Origin: JBBQXY01 sp051004815
GTDB lineage: Bacteria > Chloroflexota > Ktedonobacteria > Ktedonobacterales > Ktedonobacteraceae
NCBI GenBank assembly: GCA_051004815.1
Contig: JBPCJY010000101.1
Span: 1 to 33,122, forward strand
Reading direction: 5' to 3'
Length of the DNA stretch: 33,122 nt
In this document: positions 15,232 through 24,000 of the stretch, piece after piece
Numbering within the stretch: the stretch's first letter is position 1
Layout: each line of letters starts with the position of its first letter
The notes under the pieces: model-generated
Databases searched by the model: none
What the model saw: the letters and a program-made list of their open reading frames with translations, nothing else
What the model was told of the DNA's origin: nothing
Program-made: the position numbers and the translations under genes

Positions 15232-16365
15232 ATGCTTGATTTAACCAGTATCGCTGTAGTAGATAATCATTGCCATCCTGTTCTGTTAAACCAGCACCTG
15301 GATGCTCTCAGTTTTCGTGGTTACTGCACTGAAGCGACCGATGCCAGTTTTGCCGAGCAGCATATCCCTAACACCGTGTACTACCGCTGGCTGCTACGGC
15401 AAATGGCACTATTTTATGGGTGTGAGTACACAGAAGAAAGTATCCTGGCAGCTCGCAACCATATGGGAGCCGATGACCTGCTAGAGCACCTCTTCCGCGC
15501 TGCCAATATCGACACCTTCGTCCTCGACCCGGCATATCCACCAGGCTCCGAATGCTACACGCCTGAGCGTATGGGCCAATTGGGCCATTGCCGCACAGCA
15601 AAAATGCTGCGCCTGGAAACGCTCATGCAGGAACTCATCCTCGAACATGCTGACTTTGACGAGTTGCTTGAGCATTATATGATGGAAGTAAGTTTGGCAC
15701 GAGAACACGGTTTCTGCGCCCTCAAAAGCATTGTAGCGTATCGCACAGGCTTACATATCAGCGAATGGAGCAAAGACGAAGCAGTAGCTTCCTTTGTAGA
15801 GGCGCGGACAGAGGCTGAGGCACGCGGTCAGATCCGTATCGCCCATAAGCCACTCATTGATTACCTGCTCCATACTGCTTTTTCAATCGCAGCAGAGCAG
15901 CAGCTTCCCATCCAGTTTCATACCGGCTATGGGGATAGCGATACCGATATGCGACTGGGCAATCCCTTGCAATTACGCGACGTATTAGAGCGGCGAGACT
16001 ATTACACAATGCCCATCGTCCTGCTCCATGAAAGCTATCCTTACACACAACTTGGAGCATATCTCGCGGCAGTCTACCCGCACGTTTATTTTGATCTTTC
16101 CTACGCTATCCCCTTTGTTGATAAGCTGGAGATGCTGGCCTTCACGCGGCAGGCATTGAGCGTTGCGCCAGTCAGCAAACTGATGTTCAGCACTGACGGC
16201 ATTCACATTCCTGAGATGCACTGGGTTGGTGCCTTGCGTGGGCGCAGTGTTATTGGGCAGGTACTGGATGAAATGATCGATGCCGATGAAATCGACGAAG
16301 GGCAAGCCTACGATCTCGCCCAACAAATTTTACATGACAACGCCTATACCGTCTATCAACTATGA
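15232..16365 (+). CDS. Amidohydrolase family protein (FluG N-terminal-like)
   Basis: A 377-residue TIM-barrel metal-dependent hydrolase. His13 and His15 (DNHCHPVLL) form the first metal motif. HKPLID (about 205), a histidine in QFHTGYGD (about 225), VLLHESYPY and the aspartate in FSTDGIH follow in the order expected for amidohydrolase-2 enzymes. This type resembles the N-terminal part of the FluG protein, whose C-terminal part is glutamine-synthetase-like; a glutamine-synthetase-family gene lies 1.9 kb upstream. The substrate is unknown. ATG 15232 is preceded by AAAGGA at good spacing. The second Nudix gene follows after 23 bases, probably in the same transcript. Confidence 0.85.
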   Translation: MLDLTSIAVVDNHCHPVLLNQHLDALSFRGYCTEATDASFAEQHIPNTVYYRWLLRQMALFYGCEYTEESILAARNHMGADDLLEHLFRAANIDTFVLDPAYPPGSECYTPERMGQLGHCRTAKMLRLETLMQELILEHADFDELLEHYMMEVSLAREHGFCALKSIVAYRTGLHISEWSKDEAVASFVEARTEAEARGQIRIAHKPLIDYLLHTAFSIAAEQQLPIQFHTGYGDSDTDMRLGNPLQLRDVLERRDYYTMPIVLLHESYPYTQLGAYLAAVYPHVYFDLSYAIPFVDKLEMLAFTRQALSVAPVSKLMFSTDGIHIPEMHWVGALRGRSVIGQVLDEMIDADEIDEGQAYDLAQQILHDNAYTVYQL

Positions 16366-16388
16366 GAGGATAGCAAGGAACGTTGCAG

Positions 16389-16850
16389 ATGCAAGATATG
16401 TTTGAAAGCTCAGAGGGAAGTTCGGCCCGTTTTCGCATCGCTGTTTCAGCACTCATTTTTTCCGAAGGAAAGATTCTGTTAGCCCTCCGGCGCGATATCG
16501 ACTGGTGGAATCTTCCTGGCGGCGGTATGGAAGTTGGTGAAACAGTTGATGAGGCATTACAGCGCGAGGTCTATGAGGAAACACGATTAGAAGTGGAAGT
16601 TGAGCGATTGGTTGGCGTCTACTCCAAGCCCCAAAAGCAGGAGGTCGTCTTGACCTTCCGTTGTCATATCCACGCGGGAGTTCCGACCGCGACCGAAGAA
16701 ACGCGTGAATGCCGCTATTTTGATGCGACACATCTGCCCACCAATATATTACGCAAACATCGTCAACGCATCGAGGATGCTCTCCTCAACCAGCCGGACG
16801 CAATCATTCGCGCCCAACGTAGCAGCACAGCAGAAGATCAGGGATTATAA
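16389..16850 (+). CDS. Nudix hydrolase (MutT-like)
   Basis: A 153-residue Nudix enzyme that should cleave a nucleoside-diphosphate-linked substrate. The box spans GGMEVGETVDEALQ followed by REVYEETRL (about residues 43-67). All acidic metal ligands are present, but the usual Gly after EE-x is Arg (EETRL). NLPGGG precedes the box. It is probably co-transcribed with the amidohydrolase. AAGGA at 16375-16379 lies nine bases before ATG 16389; a later ATG at 16398 is possible. The gene ends seven bases from the convergent GtrA gene. Confidence 0.87.
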   Translation: MQDMFESSEGSSARFRIAVSALIFSEGKILLALRRDIDWWNLPGGGMEVGETVDEALQREVYEETRLEVEVERLVGVYSKPQKQEVVLTFRCHIHAGVPTATEETRECRYFDATHLPTNILRKHRQRIEDALLNQPDAIIRAQRSSTAEDQGL

Positions 16851-16857
16851 GCTCGTG

Positions 16858-17493
16858 CTACAACGTTCCCTCACTTTCCCTATGGTGATGAGCATGTTCT
16901 CCTATAGGAGAGGCTGGGATAGTGGCTGAATCTGAATTTCTGGCAGGCTGGTGGACGATCTCCTGCTTTTTCGGTCGATCATTTGACCCACTGGCAAAGG
17001 TCCAGAAGCGCATTAAGCTGTATGAGAGAACCGCACCAATGACCACTGCCACGAGTTTTGATGCATTGCCCCACAGTGTGATATTGGGAATGAATGGCTG
17101 CAACATCTTCCCGGCAAGCCCTATCAAGACATTGCTATACAGAACTTCGAGCAACACACTGATAACAAAGCGCACAACTTCCCTTGCTGTCGGTCTGTGG
17201 GTGCGCCGAAATGTCCAGTACTTGTTCAAGAAAAAACTACTCAGTGCGCCGCAGCTATAGGCAACAGAATTGTATGCCACCAGAACCTGCACATTGTGCG
17301 TGGGAAAGCACCACAGAAGGATATTGAGCATCAACAGATCAACGATCGTGTTCACGCCACCCACAAGGCAGTAGCGAAGGAATTGTTGGAATGTGCTACT
17401 CCATGGAAGGAAGTGATGGGCGGTATTCTCTTGCGGCTTCCTGGATGAATCTTCTGGTGTTTGTCTTGCTTCCGTTTTTTTTGAAAACAACAA
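16858..17493 (-). CDS. GtrA family membrane protein
   Basis: A 211-residue protein with four predicted membrane helices between about residues 38 and 168 and the family-typical opening FLRYCLVGGVNTIVDLLMLN. GtrA-type proteins are thought to move lipid-linked sugars across the membrane in polysaccharide or O-antigen modification. ALSSFFLNKYWTFRR and SYSLMRFWTF are the paired conserved stretches. Both termini are polar. There is no ATG near the beginning. TTG at 17493 opens the frame, and a second TTG directly after it lies about six bases from GAGGAG, a better fit. It follows the DUF2156 gene by 45 bases on the same strand, so the two are probably one operon. Confidence 0.85.
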   Translation of the reverse strand: MLFSKKTEARQTPEDSSRKPQENTAHHFLPWSSTFQQFLRYCLVGGVNTIVDLLMLNILLWCFPTHNVQVLVAYNSVAYSCGALSSFFLNKYWTFRRTHRPTAREVVRFVISVLLEVLYSNVLIGLAGKMLQPFIPNITLWGNASKLVAVVIGAVLSYSLMRFWTFASGSNDRPKKQEIVHQPARNSDSATIPASPIGEHAHHHRESEGTL

Positions 17494-17538
17494 TAACTCC
17501 TCTTATTCCCTTATTAAGCCCTCTGCTCTTTTACTGCT

Positions 17539-18705
17539 TCACCGTACCAGTTTCGCCATGCCACTTGAATAGTTCCGTACACGAAGTACCCCCAGTGCAA
17601 CACACGGTAATGAAAGTGTTGTGCGTGCGACAACATAGCGGCTTTCCCAACAACGGTTAAATTTCTGTTTGAATTTGAAGAGCGTATTGTGGGTTTCTAA
17701 CAGATGCAGGCGATCAGTAACAAAACTGGCAAGTTTTCGTTGTACAGGATTCATCTCCTGGCGCGTATCGGACCATGCCACCAGACCCAGGCTGAGGACG
17801 GTTGCTCCGCATAAGCGGAAGCGGTCGATGGCACGCACCAGTAACAGTTCAATCACGCCGGGTGGGGTAGTCGGTGTTCTGCGCATAATATCGAGTGTCC
17901 ATCCCCATCCTTGAACTTCTGGCTGATTACCTGTCGCTTCGTCGTTCAAACACCCATAGACGGGGGTAAAGGTCATAAATGCACATGCTTTGCCAGCACT
18001 CGTCATTGCAACTACGGTCAAAAAGCGAAGCTCAGTTTCTTGAGGAACGGTTGAAGGCGTTGAGAGCGTAGCAAGCGTATCAGCCCGTGCAGCAATATTG
18101 GTCAATTCGTCGAAGCGTCCCACACTGAAAGCTGTCTCTTTGGCATGCTTGCCACCTTTGTGCGCCAACCAGGCACTAGAGAGGTGCTCCAGTTGGTACA
18201 TCACTTCTGTAGGAGGGACACCTTCGTACCACTGAATGCTTACTCCTTCACGTTCAGCGCGTCGGCTACTGGTACGTACATTCGCCAGTGCCGCGCCCTG
18301 TAGAGTAAAGGATTGGGGGTTGAGTATTGCTTCTTCACCCATTTTAAACGCGTGCATGTTGAGGGCGCGATAGGTGTTCAGGTGTTGCGGGTATACTTGA
18401 TAGAAAGCCACATGCCACTTATGTCGTGCGCAAAAAGCAAGGAAGCTACCTGTCACGCGCTCAAATGCTTGTGGCGCACACACTGGGTCACCAAGTACAA
18501 CCGCGACATTGCGCGTCAAACGATAGTTCACGAGTCCCTCTCCAGCAGGGGCCAGGAAATGCAAATTCTCTGAAGCCAGACCAAAGAACGCGAGCGTATG
18601 ATCGCCATAGGTGCGGGTCAGTGCTTCCTCTGTATGACAAGCCGAGGCGAATTGTTCCTCTACTATATGAAGATCTGGGATAAGCCGTTCTTTTGAATTG
18701 AACAT
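17539..18705 (-). CDS. DUF2156 protein (MprF synthase-domain-like)
   Basis: A 388-residue protein resembling the C-terminal catalytic part of phosphatidylglycerol lysyltransferase MprF, a double GNAT-fold domain that transfers an amino acid from aminoacyl-tRNA to a lipid. Supporting stretches are TLAFFGLASENLHFLAP, VAVVLGDPVC, WHVAFYQVYP and RTSSRRAEREGVSI. The flippase half of MprF is missing and no membrane helices are evident. The adjacent GtrA protein could supply a membrane partner, which is speculation. A role in nucleotide-sugar or peptidyl transfer is also possible. ATG 18705 follows GGAGGG by eight bases. It is the first gene of the pair. Confidence 0.8.
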   Translation of the reverse strand: MFNSKERLIPDLHIVEEQFASACHTEEALTRTYGDHTLAFFGLASENLHFLAPAGEGLVNYRLTRNVAVVLGDPVCAPQAFERVTGSFLAFCARHKWHVAFYQVYPQHLNTYRALNMHAFKMGEEAILNPQSFTLQGAALANVRTSSRRAEREGVSIQWYEGVPPTEVMYQLEHLSSAWLAHKGGKHAKETAFSVGRFDELTNIAARADTLATLSTPSTVPQETELRFLTVVAMTSAGKACAFMTFTPVYGCLNDEATGNQPEVQGWGWTLDIMRRTPTTPPGVIELLLVRAIDRFRLCGATVLSLGLVAWSDTRQEMNPVQRKLASFVTDRLHLLETHNTLFKFKQKFNRCWESRYVVARTTLSLPCVALGVLRVRNYSSGMAKLVR

Positions 18706-19254
18706 TGAGGATACCCTCCAAATATTTTTCGCAAAGTTTTTTCTTTTTTTATGGATGCGATTGTCATACTCTTGCAGATATCCTAGCAGAGACTTCTCAT
18801 GAAACAGACAGAGAAGTGTAAAATATTTGTAAGTAAGTTGAGCGAGAATATGGCAGGGAGAGGCTCTATTACTGGTAAGATAAGCTCACGATGTCGGGGG
18901 TCTTACACGACTCTGTTGTCGAATGACAGAAATACTGAAGTGAGAGAAGAGAGGGAAAAAACAGCAAAGAGGCTGGCTCAAGGAAGGAGGCGAGCAGCGA
19001 ACGGACTCGACCCATGTGCTGGTACTCACCGGGTCACGATGTGAGTAATCCATACACCCTGTCCCTACGCACGACCGAGCGGCTTGCGCCTCTCACCGAA
19101 AAACCTCCCGTGTAAACCTCTTGCAGATACCCCGGGGACGAAGATGCATGCCAACGTGACATTTTATGGCCTTCAGTCGATTATAATATATGATGAATTA
19201 GAAATGTTGCCTACATCTATTATCACGATATATGCGTAGAAAGCTTTATTGACG
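18706..19254. other. 549-base gene-free stretch
   Basis: No convincing gene was found. A short open frame at 18799-19044 on the plus strand has biased, low-complexity composition and no recognisable domain or ribosome site. Observable structure: TACTCAC (19022-19028) can pair with GTGAGTA nearby, a GGC-GCAA-GCC tetraloop-type hairpin lies on the minus strand near 19082, and CTCTTGCAGATA occurs twice (18769-18780 and 19118-19129). On the minus strand it could be a long leader of the DUF2156 gene. A TATAAT at 19182-19187 could serve the methyltransferase gene. I could not match it to tmRNA, SRP RNA or RNase P. Confidence 0.5.
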
Positions 19255-20055
19255 ATGCCTGATACAACACAACCAGATGCTGATGCGAAGAAAGCGCAGG
19301 TACAGGATTATTTCTCACGCACGGCTGAGAGCTATGTCGCGAGTTTCTCGCATAAAGGCGGGGGAGATTTGCAACGGCTGCTTGAGATAGGGGAATGGAA
19401 TACTGACCAATACGCGCTCGACATTGCTACAGGTGGAGGGCATACCGCGCTGGCGGTCGCGCCGTTGGTCGCACAGGTGATGGTGAGCGATTTGACGCCA
19501 CGGATGTTGGAAAAAGCGCGGGAGTTTTTGCTGGCACAAGGTGTCACCAACGCCCAATTTCAGGTGGCCGATGCAGAACACTTGCCTTTCGGTGATGGCA
19601 CGTTTGACCGCGTCACCTGTCGCATCGCGGCCCATCACTTCCCTGCTATGCTGCAAGCGGTCAAAGAGGTGGCACGCGTGCTGAAAACTGGAGGACTCTT
19701 CTTGCTCATTGACTGCATGGCGCCGAGCGATGCCGAATTGGATACGTTTGACAACACAGTGGAAAAGTGGCGTGATGCTTCGCATGGACGATCGTGTACA
19801 AAAGAAGAATGGCAGGATTTTTTTACACAGGCTGGTTTGCGAGTCGAGCAGATGGAGTTTTTCCGTAGAACGCACGACTATGATGACTGGACGTTACGGT
19901 CTCAGTTGCCCAACAACGAAAAAGCACAGTTAGAGCAGTTTATAGTAGAGAGTAAGCCGCGTATCCAAAGCTACTTTGAGATTGTACGCAAAGCTGATGG
20001 GCATCTGGAACGGTTTTCCAATGATTTCATCCTGCTTAAAGGCCGCAAAAGCTAG
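19255..20055 (+). CDS. Class I SAM-dependent methyltransferase
   Basis: A 266-residue Rossmann-fold methyltransferase of the UbiE/ubiquinone-menaquinone type. ALDIATGGGHTALAVAP is motif I (SAM binding), with VSDLTPRMLEKA as the acidic beta-2 loop and VARVLKTGGLFLLID as motif III. Substrate unknown: it could be a quinone, natural-product or other small-molecule methylase. ATG 19255 is preferred. A TTG at 19249 is in frame, but neither has a strong ribosome site; GTAGAAAG at about 19235-19242 is weak. The gene stands alone in its direction. Confidence 0.88.
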   Translation: MPDTTQPDADAKKAQVQDYFSRTAESYVASFSHKGGGDLQRLLEIGEWNTDQYALDIATGGGHTALAVAPLVAQVMVSDLTPRMLEKAREFLLAQGVTNAQFQVADAEHLPFGDGTFDRVTCRIAAHHFPAMLQAVKEVARVLKTGGLFLLIDCMAPSDAELDTFDNTVEKWRDASHGRSCTKEEWQDFFTQAGLRVEQMEFFRRTHDYDDWTLRSQLPNNEKAQLEQFIVESKPRIQSYFEIVRKADGHLERFSNDFILLKGRKS

Positions 20056-20095
20056 TTGACAGCTCTGACACTATGTTACATGGCGCACATAATAA

Positions 20096-20113
20096 TAGTA
20101 ACTAATGTTACTA
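20096..20113. promoter_or_regulatory. Perfect inverted repeat upstream of the HEAT-like gene
   Basis: TAGTAAC-TAAT-GTTACTA, with 7-base arms, lies 73 bases upstream of the next start codon. It looks like a dimeric regulator site. Confidence 0.35.
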
Positions 20114-20185
20114 ATCAATGTGGTGCTTCGTCGTATATCATGTAGACATAGAAAAACGCCATTGTTCTTGTGGAGAAGTTATTAT

Positions 20186-21007
20186 ATGAGTCAATCTACA
20201 GAGACCTTGCTTTTTGAGCGAACAAACCGATTTAATATTACTATGCAGCAATTTATGCGCGGCTTAAGAAAAATAACTACTCTTTTCACTCCTCTACCTC
20301 TTTCTGAGTTACTGCTACAATTGGAGGAGGCATCTTCGCCTGCTTCTTTAAGCAGGATAGTCAATAAAATACAACCTATTCTCTGGAAGCAATCGAGCAA
20401 AGAGCAGAGCCTGTCACGCAAACATCTAGTCAATGTGTTGACACACCATGTCTTGCAAGGGGAAGATGCAGTCTTGCGTTTAGAGGCTGCTGGTTGGTTA
20501 CGCTTACTTGTACAGGCTGGTTTAGTAGCACAGCCGGAAGAAATTTTTGTATCATTAGTTACTACAGCCGTTCGTGCTACACAAAACGGATATAATGCGG
20601 CAAGTACGAAAGAGCAACAGGCTTATCTCAAGATGATCTTCCAGTGCTTCTGGCCGTTCCGCTACCCTTACCCGGCATTTAGCTGGCAACTTTTCCCAGC
20701 GAACGACGTTTTCTACCCCCTGGCCTCACTCTTCACCGAGGCGGATGATGAAATGCAAGATACGTTGATGAGTATCTTTGCGGAGTTGCCTTCGTTAGAT
20801 GACGAGGAGATTGCGCGGTACCTGCTTCCGGTAGCTCTCCAATGGGCAGGGGATAGTGATGCCGAACGCCGACGCAGAATACCAAACGTACTGGCTCGCA
20901 TCAACTCTGTCAGCAGCTATGAAGCCCTGACCCATCTACAGTCTGACGCTGATCCTATTGTACGCAAGAATGCAAAAAGTGCCGCTGGCTTTGTGAGAAG
21001 AGCCTGA
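20186..21007 (+). CDS. Hypothetical helical protein with HEAT-like C-terminus
   Basis: A 273-residue soluble protein that I cannot assign to a named family. It is helix-rich throughout. The C-terminal segment YEALTHLQSDADPIVRKNAK (about 245-265) fits the HEAT/armadillo repeat pattern: Asp-x-x-Val-Arg in the second helix. EEIARYLLPVALQW and QDTLMSIFAELPSLD suggest earlier degenerate repeats. A protein-binding scaffold is likely by shape. ATG 20186 is chosen because GGAGAAG lies seven bases upstream; an in-frame ATG at 20105 adds 27 basic residues and lacks a ribosome site. The gene is convergent with the DUF4157 gene, 69 bases away. Confidence 0.7.
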   Translation: MSQSTETLLFERTNRFNITMQQFMRGLRKITTLFTPLPLSELLLQLEEASSPASLSRIVNKIQPILWKQSSKEQSLSRKHLVNVLTHHVLQGEDAVLRLEAAGWLRLLVQAGLVAQPEEIFVSLVTTAVRATQNGYNAASTKEQQAYLKMIFQCFWPFRYPYPAFSWQLFPANDVFYPLASLFTEADDEMQDTLMSIFAELPSLDDEEIARYLLPVALQWAGDSDAERRRRIPNVLARINSVSSYEALTHLQSDADPIVRKNAKSAAGFVRRA

Positions 21008-21076
21008 TTTTCCCTGGTGTGTTGACTGTAGTTAAGTTCTCCACGTACCATATAACCGATAAAAATCAACTCCTTA

Positions 21077-24000
21077 TTAAAACAGGTTGTTATTAAGCAT
21101 AGCCAGAAGGACGCCACGGGGTACACGCATTCCTACAGTAGGAGCATAAAAGTACATTGTTCTGACCTCGTTTCCATGCCATAGGAAGATTTGTATTGCT
21201 CCCACCGAAATATCATCGCCAGCACGCACAGCATCGGGATTTTGCAGAGCGTTTCTCAACCTATTGAATAGCTCCTGGTTAGTGACCGCAGGATTGAATA
21301 GCGTGGAAAATTCCGTTCGATTGATATTACCAACTGTAAACGAAAAGTTCTCCCAGGTGTGACCTTCCCGAATATGATCAATCGATGCTTGAGTGATGCT
21401 GATATGACCGATAAGGTACACGTGAGCATAGGGTAGGCCTGGTGCAACGCCCCCTACAGGGAGTGCTCCACCGCGGTGGTGGATAGCAAACAGGTAAAGC
21501 CAGTGGGCGGCATTCTGGTTAGGGTTGGCCAGATTTAATGAAGGTACGACAGCGGCGTTCCCGAAGAATGCCGTCACCTGGTTGGCTCTCCAGTTCCGGG
21601 CTTGAAATGCGATCCGAACCTCCTGCTGAATAGGTACTGGAATATGGCGTGCGTTCATCGACTGATTCAGGGCGACCAGGTCTTGTTGCATTTGCTGGAA
21701 CATGGGGACAGGTAACATCATCACGCCTCCCAAAACTCCTACCGCGGGAACTTGGCCAGGCAATCCGTACACAGTAAGTCTTCTGTTCAGGAGGTTGCTA
21801 CTAAGATCGGCGAGATGGACGCTGACCAGGGTATGTTTCTGGGCAGTGTCAAACGCAGCGGGCAAGTTGTTGATGACTTGATCGACCAGGGTCCATGTGG
21901 CTCCTTGCCGCTGGAAGAGGTTCCGAATAAGATTCAAGCCACTCTGAGTGGTGGCTATCGCGGCGTGGTTGTTTAGGAAGATAATTACATTCCCCATATT
22001 CGCCCCGGAGTCTACGACTACTCGTATTGCATCACATCCTCTTTGAACCTGAGCCACAGCAAAATGAGGATTTCGGAGAGCTTGAATGTCAACAGCCGTA
22101 AAATTTCGGCCCAACAGCCCGAGTATAAGGGTAACAGTCTCGTCGGTGACGGTAGCTATCTGGTTGGCACAGCACATTTCGATCTGAGTAGGATTGAGGT
22201 GAGCCAACAGCTTGGCATAGCGCGGCTGCCCGATCCCGTTCACGATATTGATGATTTGTGCGCCGTTGGCGGGCATGGACAGCTTGCCCATGTAACCGCT
22301 GGCACCGATCTCAGCTTGAAGATAGGCACACATTGTGGCAGCAGGGATAAGCAAGACATTTGCGACATGATTTCGTTTTGCCGGCGAATTGAAGATAAAC
22401 AGCAGTTTCGTCAGATCAGCGGGCGAGAGTGCCGTCAAGGTGGGGACCCAGGCTGCGCCGAAGTTGGCGGCTGCATGCACACTTGTAAGAGAAAGAGCCG
22501 CGTGGTTCAACAAGGCAGCATAGTGCGCTGGGGTAATGGCATTGATCACGGCGTCGATCAGATTGCCAGGGATGCTAGGCTCCTCCACGAGCTTCTGCGC
22601 ATCGCCGGGAAAGGTAGCTATTATGGACAGCACCCACAGGTTGAGAGCCGTGAACCCCGACAGCAATTTCCCGGCAATCTGCCTCTGTAGCCTCTCGTCA
22701 CATGCCAAACCGACCGACCGCATCTGGGGGGCGTTCAAGGTTGCCATCAGCGTCTGTAGCCCAGGGACACCGAACATCCGTATGCTGTAGACGTCGTCAA
22801 TCGTCAGACCATGTCCCAGCAACTGAATATACAAGTTGCTGTTGTTTGCTAGTGCTTCGACAGCATCGATGACCCTGACGACTGTTCCACCAACCAGCAA
22901 TGCTGCCGCTACGGTCAACTTCTGCGGAGCCAGAGGGAAATACTTGACTAGATTGTTGAGTTGCACCGCGGTACAGGCGGCCAACGTCGGAATCACCGGA
23001 TTTCCGAAGGCTGCTATAAAATGCACAGTGGTCAGGTGTATTTCGGGAATGTTCAACAGAGATACGTAATGTGCAGCTCCCATTGCGTTGATCACAGCGT
23101 TGATTTCCCGACCTTCAATGGGTGACGAAAGCAATGCCCAAAGGCCATCTGACAACAGCGGCTGTTGCATTAGCGCGACAAAGTTTGCCAGCGTCAATCC
23201 GTTCCTGATCCGGATGCCGAACCGAATCTTGAAGAGCCGGTTCGCGCAGACGAGATTGATTTGATTGATCGTCTCCATATCAAGGTTGGCGAGTCGCTCC
23301 AGCAAGTCGGGGCCGAAGTGGATGAGCGGCCTCAATAACAGAACTTTGTCGAAGCTCACCCAATGCAACAGCCGCGACAGCAATTCCTCGTTGTGATTCC
23401 ATTCATTCAACAGACCAGAGACTTGTTCCGCACCCTTCCGAATACTGAAGCTGAGAACGTTCGGATCCCGCGCCGCGTAATCCAGGAGATGATTGCCCCA
23501 CAATGCGGCCATTACACGTTCAGCTTCGTCCACGCTGATCACCTCCGCCAAAACGCTTTTGGCAAGGCGCCCGAGGATGGGTGACTCTTCCGCGTAGGAT
23601 TTGAGGAACTCCAGTCGCTCCCGTTCTACGTGACTGATGACTTGCTCTGGCGTGGGCTGTGAGAGTCGGCTGATGTCTAGCCCGCGGATATCGAAGATCG
23701 GCACCATCTCTGATGCCTCAGAGGACGGGAAGCTTAAACTGTGGCGCGACGCCTCGAAATCTGAATCGTAGAGGGTTTGAGTGGGATCCTGGTCGTCATA
23801 CCATTTCAATTTGCCGTTGGGCATCAGCTTGGGTACAGGCTTGCGCTGTATTGAATCTGTATTGATCGAAGAAGAGCTGGTGTGAACATCGGGAAGAACT
23901 TCGCCTTTATGCCCGTCCGCTACTTTGTCCACGTTCCGCTCATGACGGTCTCCCTCCTGCCCCGCTCTCGCTCCCATGACATCCGCTTCTCTCTCCAAGC

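Noticed and set aside
18799..19044. 81-codon frame in the gene-free stretch
   Set aside because: No ribosome site, low-complexity Arg/Glu/Lys/Ser composition and no family resemblance.
18769..19129. tmRNA, SRP RNA or RNase P RNA in the gene-free stretch
   Set aside because: I looked for their conserved strings on both strands and found none.
22043..22690. 215-codon plus-strand frame over the DUF4157 gene
   Set aside because: Antisense shadow of a well-supported gene; no ribosome site and no recognisable protein pattern.
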